Source: Streptosporangium sandarakinum (GTDB lineage Bacteria > Actinomycetota > Actinomycetes > Streptosporangiales > Streptosporangiaceae). Taken from it: a DNA stretch of 64,000 bases. Below, piece after piece: positions 57,905 to 64,000 of this stretch. Numbering within the stretch: position 1 is the stretch's first letter; each line of letters begins with the position of its first letter. The position numbers were made by a program, and so were the translations under genes. The notes beneath the pieces are model-generated. The model saw nothing but the letters and a program-made list of their open reading frames with translations. It did no database searches and had not been told where the DNA came from. The stretch is taken from contig NZ_JACCCO010000002.1 in assembly GCF_013409935.1 (NCBI RefSeq), forward strand, positions 1,674,001 to 1,738,000. Reading direction: 5' to 3'.

Positions 57905-59041
57905 CTACCTGGCGCGGCGGGCGATGAAGGTGATGACGCCGGTGGCTCCCGCCGCGACGGCCAGCCACAACGCCACCGCCCGGTTCGGCACCCCCGCGTC
58001 GGCGTCGGCCGCCCGCGCGTCACCCCGGGCGTCCGGCCCGGCGTCGGCAGCCGTCGTGGCCCGGCCGTCCGCGCTCCCCGTCGGGGTCGGCGCGGCCTTT
58101 CGGTCCCCCGTGGCCTTCGCCCGCGTCGCGTCTATCTCGCGGAGCACCCGCTCGGGCAGCGGGACGCGGTACACAGGGCTGCCGACCCCCTCGCTCCCGG
58201 TCAGCAGCGCCCTGCCGTCGGGCGTGTAGGCGATGGACTCGGCCTGCTCCAGCGGCGGCATCGACACCCGGGAGATCTCCTTGCCCGGCGCACGGTAGAC
58301 GGTGGCGGAGAAGTAGGTGCGGATGACGAAACTCGACCCGTCGGGGGCGTAGGCGGCGTCGGTGGCCATGATCGGCGCGGAGCCGACCCTGCGGAAAACG
58401 TTGATCCGGTCGGTGCGCAGCCGCTTCGGCGCCGCGTAGACCCCGCCGGCGAACTGCTTGGTCACGACGTAGAGCCGTCCGGTGCGGGGGTGGACCATGA
58501 CGCTCTCGGCGTTGTGCTTGCCGTCCTCGTAGCGGAACCGGTAGCGCACGGCGGGCAGGGTGGCGTCACGCATCGTGGTGGGCTCGTCCACCCGGTAGAC
58601 GGAGACGTCCGGCCACGCCCCGTCGAAGTTGTCACCGATGTCGGCGAACCAGAGCACCCCCCGGCCGGTCGCCGGGTCCTTGGACGCCGCCATCCCCTCC
58701 CAGTCGCGGGCCGACGCCCCCCGGAGGGTGAACGTCGCGCGGGTGCGGCCGTTGGGCCCGACGGCGTAGAAGACCGGCCCGGCCGCGCTGTCGTTGTGGG
58801 TGTAGTAGACGTCCGGGTGCGTCGGCGAGACCGCCAGCCCGCTCGACTCGGTGATCCGCCGGTCCTTGAAGGTGAACAGCGGCCTCCCCTCGTCGTCGTC
58901 CCACGCCGCCGCCCGCGTCCCCGTCCCCGTCCCCGCCCACGCCTGCGCCTGCGGTCCGGTGAGCGCCACCGCGCCGGCCAGCACGACCGCCCCGGCCGAC
59001 GCGAGCGTACGGACCACGATCTCCCCCGCCTTACTCCCCAT
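57905..59041 (-). CDS. secreted beta-propeller-like protein with a C-terminal anchor
   Basis: The function of this 378-residue protein is not recognised. It has a signal peptide (about 1-36, ending AQAWA). Repeated beta blades follow, such as SGLAVSPTHPDVYYTHNDS, WFADIGDNFDGAWPDVSVYR and AESVMVHPRTGRLYVVTKQF, typical of six-bladed propellers. An Ala/Asp-rich linker (about 300-350) precedes a final hydrophobic helix with a basic tail (LAVAAGATGVITFIARRAR). There is no LPXTG motif, so it is anchored by the helix itself. ATG 59041 follows GGCGGG. Confidence 0.8.
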   Translation of the reverse strand: MGSKAGEIVVRTLASAGAVVLAGAVALTGPQAQAWAGTGTGTRAAAWDDDEGRPLFTFKDRRITESSGLAVSPTHPDVYYTHNDSAAGPVFYAVGPNGRTRATFTLRGASARDWEGMAASKDPATGRGVLWFADIGDNFDGAWPDVSVYRVDEPTTMRDATLPAVRYRFRYEDGKHNAESVMVHPRTGRLYVVTKQFAGGVYAAPKRLRTDRINVFRRVGSAPIMATDAAYAPDGSSFVIRTYFSATVYRAPGKEISRVSMPPLEQAESIAYTPDGRALLTGSEGVGSPVYRVPLPERVLREIDATRAKATGDRKAAPTPTGSADGRATTAADAGPDARGDARAADADAGVPNRAVALWLAVAAGATGVITFIARRAR

Positions 59042-59147
59042 CCCGCCATAATGCCCTGCGATCGGCCCGCGGAAGCGGCCTGCCTGATCAGCCCCGCGCC
59101 TGCGCTGCCCGCCCCGGCCGGTCATCGCTTGTCCATCCCCAAACGAT

Positions 59148-59197
59148 CTTAGAGGTATACCTCTTAGAGTTATAGTTCTAAGAGGTATACCTCTAAG
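59148..59197. promoter_or_regulatory. nested double palindrome operator
   Basis: AGAGGTATACCTCT is a perfect 14-bp palindrome that occurs twice (59151-59164 and 59181-59194). The flanks are arranged so that the two 21-base segments (59148-59168 and 59177-59197) are exact inverted copies around the spacer GTTATAGT. TATAGT (59171-59176) in the spacer is a good -10 box. Ribosome site AAGGAG overlaps the right end. The arrangement suggests a tetramer or two dimers shutting off the promoter. Confidence 0.9.
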
Positions 59198-59207
59198 GAG
59201 CGCGACA

Positions 59208-60677
59208 GTGATCAGGAAGCCCGAGTACGTCTTCGCCCGGGACACCGAATGGGCCGCGCTGAGCCGTTTCGTGGAGAGTGAGGCGCTGAGCACCCGGCTG
59301 GGCGTGGTGAGCGGGCGGCGCAGGCAGGGCAAGACCTTCCTGCTCAATGCCCTCGTCGAAGCCGTCGGCGGTTTCTACTTCGCGGCCAGCGAGGATACCG
59401 AGACGGAAGGGCTCCGGCGGTTCGGCGAAGCCCTGGCCTTCCACGCGGGCGGCGGAGGACGGTACCAGTTCGACAACTGGGACCAGGCCATCGACCGCCT
59501 GTATGCGACGGTCCCCGACGGCATCGTCGTCATCGACGAGTTCCCCTACCTCACCAAGGCCAGTCCCGTTCTGCCCTCGCTGTTCCAGCGGGCCCTCGAT
59601 CCAGGTGGCATCGCACGCCGGTCGAGGACCAAGACCCTGCTCTGCGGATCCGCGATGTCGGTGATGGGCGGCCTTCTCGCGGGTGACGCAGCGCTCCGGG
59701 GACGGGCCAGTCTCGAACTCGTCGTCAGTCCCATGGACTACCTCACCGCCGCACGCTTCTGGGGATGCGACTCCGACCACGAGCTGGCGGTGCTCCTCCA
59801 CTCCGTCGTCGGCGGGACGCCCGCGTACCGGCACGAGTTCATCCACTCCGACGCGCCGTCGTCGCTCGCGGAGTTCGACGACTGGGTGGTCAGGACCGTG
59901 CTCAATCCCGTGGTCCCCCTCTTCCGGGAGGCCCGTTATCTCCTCGCGGAGGAGACCGAGATCCGCGATCCGGCCCTCTACCACGCCGTTCTGGGGGCCA
60001 TCGCCACCGGGCACAACACGCGCGGCGGCATCGCGGGATACCTCGGACGCCCCTCGACCCACATCGGCCATCCCCTGACGGTGCTGGAGGACAGCCGCCT
60101 GATCCATCGGGAACAGGACACCTTCAGGCCGGGGAAGTTCACCTACCGGATCACCGAGCCGCTGATCACCTTCTACGAGAGCGTGATGCGCCGCACTTGG
60201 AGCTTCCTTGAGCGCGGGCTGGCCGGGCAGGCGTGGGAGGTGTCCAGGAGCGGTTTCCTCTCCCAGGTCGTCGGCCCGCACTTCGAGGAGCTGTGCCGGG
60301 AGTTCACCATCGCCAACAGCCTGGACCTGTTCGGCGAACTGCCGGGACAGGTGTCCCCGGGGGTCGTCCCGGACCCCTCCGACAGGAGATCGATCCAGGT
60401 CGACGTCGCCGCGGTCGCCCCGGGCGAGGCGGGTGCCCGCCCACGCGTCATCGCCCTGGGCGAGGCGAAATGGGGGAAGGTCATGGGGCTGCGCCATCTC
60501 GAACGGCTGCGCAGAGCCGGAGAGCTACTGGCCGTCAAGGGATACGACACCGAGGGCACGTCGCTGCTCTGCTACAGCGGAGCCGGGTTCGACGCCGAGC
60601 TGCGCGCGGCGGCCGCCCGCGACGGCCGGATCGTCCTCGTCGACCTCCCCCGCCTGTACGGCCGGGCAGCCGGGTGA
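59208..60677 (+). CDS. ATPase with C-terminal DUF234 nuclease-like domain
   Basis: The 489-residue protein has an archaeal-type P-loop ATPase (about 15-200): Walker A GRRRQGKT (36-43), Walker B VVIDEFPYL (Asp110, Glu111) and sensor LLCGSAMSVMGG. A winged HTH follows (about 262-302; NTRGGIAGYLGRPSTHIGHP). The C-terminal DUF234 domain (about 330-489) has Glu361, Asp399 and the GEAKW motif (Glu419, Lys421), the spacing of a PD-(D/E)XK nuclease. GTG 59208 follows AAGGAG. It stands alone behind a double-palindrome operator that its own HTH may bind. Such genes are thought to be defence- or conflict-related; function is not established. Confidence 0.85.
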   Translation: MIRKPEYVFARDTEWAALSRFVESEALSTRLGVVSGRRRQGKTFLLNALVEAVGGFYFAASEDTETEGLRRFGEALAFHAGGGGRYQFDNWDQAIDRLYATVPDGIVVIDEFPYLTKASPVLPSLFQRALDPGGIARRSRTKTLLCGSAMSVMGGLLAGDAALRGRASLELVVSPMDYLTAARFWGCDSDHELAVLLHSVVGGTPAYRHEFIHSDAPSSLAEFDDWVVRTVLNPVVPLFREARYLLAEETEIRDPALYHAVLGAIATGHNTRGGIAGYLGRPSTHIGHPLTVLEDSRLIHREQDTFRPGKFTYRITEPLITFYESVMRRTWSFLERGLAGQAWEVSRSGFLSQVVGPHFEELCREFTIANSLDLFGELPGQVSPGVVPDPSDRRSIQVDVAAVAPGEAGARPRVIALGEAKWGKVMGLRHLERLRRAGELLAVKGYDTEGTSLLCYSGAGFDAELRAAAARDGRIVLVDLPRLYGRAAG

Positions 60678-60831
60678 GGCGGGGGATCCGCCATCCCCGC
60701 CCGGACGGCCGGGTGGTGCGGCATATCAGTCCGGCGGGAACCCGTTCTCCAACGCTCCCGCCGGACTCCACTCCCCCAAACCCGTGAAGAGTCCCGTCCA
60801 CTTGTTCGCCCGCCGCCCCCGCCGCCCCCGC

Positions 60832-60867
60832 CGGCTTCGGCGGCTTCGGCGGCTTCGGCGGCTTCGG
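60832..60867. repeat. four exact tandem copies of CGGCTTCGG
   Basis: The 9-bp unit repeats four times and then begins a fifth (CGGCG). It lies in the gap after the ATPase gene, next to CCGCCCCCG repeats. No gene is visible in 60678-60943 apart from this and the hairpin. Confidence 0.9.
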
Positions 60868-60889
60868 CGGCGAATGATCGATGAGAGGG

Positions 60890-60930
60890 CCGCGCGCGGG
60901 GGCCGGCCCCCGCCTGGTCCCCGCGCGCGG
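60890..60930. terminator. bidirectional terminator between convergent genes
   Basis: Perfect 12-bp arms CCGCGCGCGGGG and CCCCGCGCGCGG enclose an inner GGGGGCC-GGCCCCC palindrome. It lies between the convergent ATPase and anti-sigma-type genes. Confidence 0.7.
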
Positions 60931-60943
60931 ATCGGTGAGCGCC

Positions 60944-62170
60944 TCAGTCCCGGTGGGCGGGCGGTTCCGGTCTTTCGTCGGTCCAGCCGATCGCCTGGTA
61001 CGAGGTGGATGAGGGGATCTCCACCGGCCGCCCGTCGGCACCCTTGGCCACGTTCGTCCGCATTTCGGCGAGCGGCAGGCCGGTGCCGGGATCGACCACG
61101 AAACGGATCTCGGTGAACAGGCCCGGCTCGGCCTCCTCCCGATAGACGAGCGCCTGCCCGCGCCGGCCCAGCGGATCCGTGATCTCCCCCTCGGCCCGGA
61201 TGCCGGGCAGGGACGCGAGGATCCGGTAGGCGGACGCGCGAGCCTCGGGGGACACCGGCAAGCTGGTGATCATCCGTATGCAGACCGCCCGAAGGAGCTG
61301 CGGCATCTCCTTCTCCACGTCCATCCCGGAGTCAGGGTGCGCCACCTGCCGCCGGACGTACTGTTCCAGGTACGTCCGGAGCTTCCCGGGGTCGCCCGGG
61401 ATCGCGCGCGCCTCCTGCCAGGTGATCAAATCCCATACCAGGTCACCGGCCGTGCCCCTCCAGCGGCCGCGAAGCCGCTCGGCGATCCGCTCGCCCGCCG
61501 CCGCCTCCAACGACTCCCCGGGCGGCGGGGCGGCGAACTGTTCCTTCTTCATGTCCTCGGGGTACCGCCAGCTGGTGGGCGCCCCCGCGGCCCGCCATGC
61601 CTCCTCGTCCCGCGGGGTCGCGGGCTTGGCGCCGAGATACTGCCGGACACGCCAGCTCTGCAGACCCGGCCGCTCCGTCAGCCATTCCTCCCGGGACTGC
61701 TTGATCTCGATCACATAGCTGCGAGTGGGGTCGGTCAGCGTCGACTGGTCGACCATCGCGATGCGCCAGTAGTCGCCGCTCGCAGGGGCCTTCTCCACGG
61801 CGACGGCGGCGGCGAGCAGGACCTGCCGGGCGGTCAGTTCGGTCGTGGCGGGAACCGACGTACCGGTGCGAGGTGCGATGGACGTCCCGCTGCCGGACAG
61901 CCCCATGGGGACGAGAACCGCCACCGCGGCCGCCGCGGCGAGGCTCAGCCCGATGCCGACCCGCCGGCCCCGCCGTCCGTGCCGCCTCCGCCGTACGGGT
62001 TCCAGGCCGCTGACCGTGGCGGTCGCGGCCGCCTCGGCGAGCAGCCGGGCGCGACCCTCCGCGACCGTGCGGGGTGAGGGTTCGTGGGATCCCAGCAGGT
62101 GGCGTACAGCGGTCACGTGGTGCGGCTCGACCGGCTGACGGAAGTCCTGGTCGTCGTGCGGCTCATCCAT
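60944..62170 (-). CDS. CU044_5270-type membrane protein, probable sigma-factor partner
   Basis: The 408-residue protein has a cytoplasmic N-terminus of about 70 residues rich in His and Arg. One membrane helix (about 71-92; VGIGLSLAAAAAVAVLVPMG) and an extracytoplasmic domain of about 310 residues follow. Segments QVLLAAAVAVEKAPASGDYW and GTGLPLAEMRTNVAK match CU044_5270 family proteins of Streptosporangiales. Its start overlaps the ECF sigma gene stop by 8 bases, so it is coupled and probably acts as the anti-sigma factor or its sensor. It lacks a clear zinc-anti-sigma HxxxCxxC motif. Confidence 0.83.
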   Translation of the reverse strand: MDEPHDDQDFRQPVEPHHVTAVRHLLGSHEPSPRTVAEGRARLLAEAAATATVSGLEPVRRRRHGRRGRRVGIGLSLAAAAAVAVLVPMGLSGSGTSIAPRTGTSVPATTELTARQVLLAAAVAVEKAPASGDYWRIAMVDQSTLTDPTRSYVIEIKQSREEWLTERPGLQSWRVRQYLGAKPATPRDEEAWRAAGAPTSWRYPEDMKKEQFAAPPPGESLEAAAGERIAERLRGRWRGTAGDLVWDLITWQEARAIPGDPGKLRTYLEQYVRRQVAHPDSGMDVEKEMPQLLRAVCIRMITSLPVSPEARASAYRILASLPGIRAEGEITDPLGRRGQALVYREEAEPGLFTEIRFVVDPGTGLPLAEMRTNVAKGADGRPVEIPSSTSYQAIGWTDERPEPPAHRD

Positions 62171-62765
62171 CGGATCCTCCCGATTCAGCAGTGATGTCGT
62201 TCAGCGCCGCGCGCAGCTTTCTGCGGACCCGGTTGAGCCGGGAGCCCACGGTGCCCAGAGGGATGTCGAGGGCTTGAGCGATCTCCTCGTAGCTGAGATC
62301 GCCGTACGCGACAAGGAGCAGCACGTCCCGCTCGCCATCGGGCAGCCGGCTGAGCTCCGCGGCGAGTCGGCGCTGCGTGGCCGCCGCGGTCACCTGCGCC
62401 GCCACGCGGTCGGCGTGCTCGCTTTCGGCGGGACTGTCCACCGGCACCCTGGCCAGCGCTTCCAGCCTCCGGGTCTCGCTTCGGCGATGGTCGGCGAGGA
62501 GGTTGGTGGCGATTCCGTACAACCATCGGCGTACCGCGCCACGCTCGGGGTCGAAGCCGTCTCGCTTGCGGAACGCGACCAGGAAGGTCTCGGAGGCCAG
62601 ATCGTCGGCGGCCTGCGGTCCGATCCGCGCGGCGACGTAGCGGTAGATATCGCCGAAGTGGCGGTCGTACAGCGTGGCGAAGGACTCGGGCCGATGCCGC
62701 GACTGCTCGATGAGCGTGGCGTCGTCAAGTCTCCCCGGCGAATCGGGGGGAGCGGTCATCCGCAT
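62163..62765 (-). CDS. ECF RNA polymerase sigma factor
   Basis: The 200-residue protein has region 2 (about 20-90; YRYVAARIGPQAADDLASET, then RRWLYGIATNLLADHRR) and region 4 (about 135-190; LPDGERDVLLLVAYGDLSYE, then SYEEIAQALDIPLGTVGSRL). ATG 62765 is preferred over 62759 because AAGGG lies five bases upstream. It is followed by, and overlaps, the CU044_5270-type gene, the usual sigma/anti-sigma order. The regulon is unknown; an envelope signal is likely since the partner is a membrane protein. Confidence 0.93.
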   Translation of the reverse strand: MRMTAPPDSPGRLDDATLIEQSRHRPESFATLYDRHFGDIYRYVAARIGPQAADDLASETFLVAFRKRDGFDPERGAVRRWLYGIATNLLADHRRSETRRLEALARVPVDSPAESEHADRVAAQVTAAATQRRLAAELSRLPDGERDVLLLVAYGDLSYEEIAQALDIPLGTVGSRLNRVRRKLRAALNDITAESGGSDG

Positions 62766-62930
62766 GGTGTCCCTTCTTCCAGATACACCATTAGTCCGTC
62801 GCAGAGCCCGTCCGACTTCACGGCCTGCGCCGGTGGGTGCGCGAGACGGTCATCGATGACGCCTGTCGGCGCCGGAGTTCCGCGCGACGGACTCGCCTGG
62901 AGCGCGCTCCAGGTATTTAGGGTGAAGGTC

Positions 62931-63899
62931 ATGGATTACACACAGCTTGGCCGTACCGGCCTGAAGGTCAGCCGCCTCTGCCTCGGCACCATGAACTTCG
63001 GCCCTGTGACCTCGGAGGAAGACTCCTTCGCGATCATGGACCGCGCCCACGAGCTGGGGATCAACTTCTTCGACACCGCCAACGTCTACGGGTGGAAGAA
63101 GGGCGAGGGCATCACCGAGAACATCCTCGGGCGATGGTTCGCCAAGGGCGGCGGCCGCCGCGAGAAGACCGTCATCGCCACGAAGCTCTACGGCGACATG
63201 GGCGACTGGCCCAACGAGGGCCGCCTGTCGGCGCTCAACATCCGCCGGGCCGCCGAGGCGTCGCTGAAGCGGATGCAGACCGACTACATCGACCTCTACC
63301 AGGCCCACCACATCGACCGGAACACCCCGTTCGAGGAGTTCTGGGAGGCCATGGACATCCTCAAGCAGCAGGGCAAGATCCTGTACGTGGGGTCGTCCAA
63401 CTTCGCCGGCTGGCACATCGCCAAGGCGCAGGAGACCGCCCGGCGCCGGGGCGGCCTCGGCCTGGTCTCCGAGCAGTCGCACTACAACCTCATCGTCCGC
63501 GCCGCCGAACTGGAGGTCATCCCGGCCTGTGAGGACTACGGCCTGGGCCTGATCCCGTGGAGCCCGCTGGCGGGCGGCCTGCTCGGCGGCATCCTCCGGA
63601 AGATCGACAAGGGTCGCTCGGCCGCCGAGCACATCGTCCAGGAGCTGGAGAAGCACCGCGACAAGATCGAGCGGTACGAGGCGTTCTGCGACGAGCTCGG
63701 CGAGGACCCGGCCAACGTCGGCCTGGCCTGGCTGCTGCACCAGCGTGCCGTCACCGCGCCGATCATCGGCCCGCGCACGACCGAGCAGCTCGACGGGACC
63801 GTCAAGGCCCTGGAGATCACGCTGGATGACAAGGCGCTGACCCGCCTGGACGAGATCTTCCCCGGGTTCAGGACGTCGCCCGAGGAGTACGCCTGGTAG
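62931..63899 (+). CDS. aldo/keto reductase
   Basis: The 322-residue NADPH-dependent enzyme has the catalytic tetrad in place: Asp48 and Tyr53 (FFDTANVYGW), Lys85 (VIATKLYG) and His126 or His127 (DLYQAHHID). Cofactor-binding residues are in LIPWSPLAGGLLGG and the late GPRTTEQLDGTVKAL segment. It resembles the YajO/Tas group. ATG 62931 is preceded by GGGTGAAGG. It is divergent from the ECF sigma gene and could be part of its regulon, which is inference. Confidence 0.95.
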   Translation: MDYTQLGRTGLKVSRLCLGTMNFGPVTSEEDSFAIMDRAHELGINFFDTANVYGWKKGEGITENILGRWFAKGGGRREKTVIATKLYGDMGDWPNEGRLSALNIRRAAEASLKRMQTDYIDLYQAHHIDRNTPFEEFWEAMDILKQQGKILYVGSSNFAGWHIAKAQETARRRGGLGLVSEQSHYNLIVRAAELEVIPACEDYGLGLIPWSPLAGGLLGGILRKIDKGRSAAEHIVQELEKHRDKIERYEAFCDELGEDPANVGLAWLLHQRAVTAPIIGPRTTEQLDGTVKALEITLDDKALTRLDEIFPGFRTSPEEYAW

Positions 63900-63917
63900 C
63901 GGACGACCGGCGGACAC

Positions 63918-63954
63918 GGCCCGCGGATCCCCGTCCCGGCGGGGGCCGCGGGCC
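63918..63954 (+). terminator. hairpin after the aldo/keto reductase
   Basis: Perfect outer arms GGCCCGCGG and CCGCGGGCC plus inner CCCCG and CGGGG form a strong stem starting 19 bases after the stop codon. The last 46 bases of the window hold only repeats of CCGTACGGCGG. Confidence 0.75.
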
Positions 63955-64000
63955 GTACGGCGGGGGCGCGCGGAGACCGCGCGGCCGAGCCGTACGGCGG

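Noticed and set aside
1..64000. Prophage, integrative element or insertion sequence
   Set aside because: No integrase, transposase, phage structural gene, tRNA attachment site or terminal inverted repeat was seen.

Overview
The window is high-GC actinobacterial DNA. It has a strong G/C bias at third codon positions, many GTG starts, stable GC-rich hairpin terminators with little or no T-tract, a spore-associated protein, a CU044_5270-type membrane protein and very frequent use of the octamer CCGTACGG. Together these suggest a filamentous actinomycete, most likely a member of the Streptosporangiales. That placement is an inference, because no rRNA gene or other taxonomic marker is present. The region reads as ordinary chromosome: no tRNA, rRNA, CRISPR array, integrase, transposase or phage gene was found.

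Layout, 1-13 kb. A secreted protein runs off the left edge. It is followed by an IclR regulator, a VOC protein, a divergent DinB/WYL pair and a divergent SDR/TetR pair. The homogentisate operon comes next (hmgA, an unrecognised gene, fumarylacetoacetase) and closes with two strong hairpins. NfeD-like and SPFH membrane proteins follow, then the threonine catabolic pair tdh-kbl.

Layout, 13-32 kb. A NarL-type two-component system is divergent from a secreted beta-lactamase-fold protein. Then come LysR, alpha/beta hydrolase and MarR genes, a lipoprotein plus OmpA-like envelope pair, a MerR regulator, a spore-associated protein and a two-gene HicB-like cassette. A P450 is divergent from a GbsR-like regulator. 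The stretch ends with a serine hydrolase, Lrp, an LLM oxidoreductase coupled to a nucleoside deaminase, a NUDIX protein and a TetR regulator next to an internally deleted MFS exporter.

Layout, 32-54 kb. A GbsR-like regulator is divergent from a two-gene ABC exporter. A HAD phosphatase and a mannose-6-phosphate isomerase lead to a decayed Orn/Lys/Arg decarboxylase. A small two-gene operon follows a clear promoter. Two overlapping dynamin-like GTPase genes precede an orphan OmpR regulator. Next is a MacA/MacB-type export operon, a second adaptor with a very large low-complexity insert, a complete OmpR-type two-component system and lhgO.

Layout, 54-64 kb. This part holds a 977-residue membrane protein, a secreted propeller-like protein and an ATPase fused to a nuclease-like domain behind a striking double-palindrome operator. 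It ends with an ECF sigma factor plus its membrane partner and an aldo/keto reductase.

Two themes recur. Most regulators sit beside inverted or phased direct repeats that look like their own operators. Tandem repeats are also common, both between genes (9, 23, 28 and 52 bp units) and inside genes as low-complexity loops. Several genes nearby show deletion or frame damage. The strongest candidate for something not well described is the ATPase-nuclease gene with its nested palindromes at 59148-60677. The second is the unassigned middle gene of the homogentisate operon.
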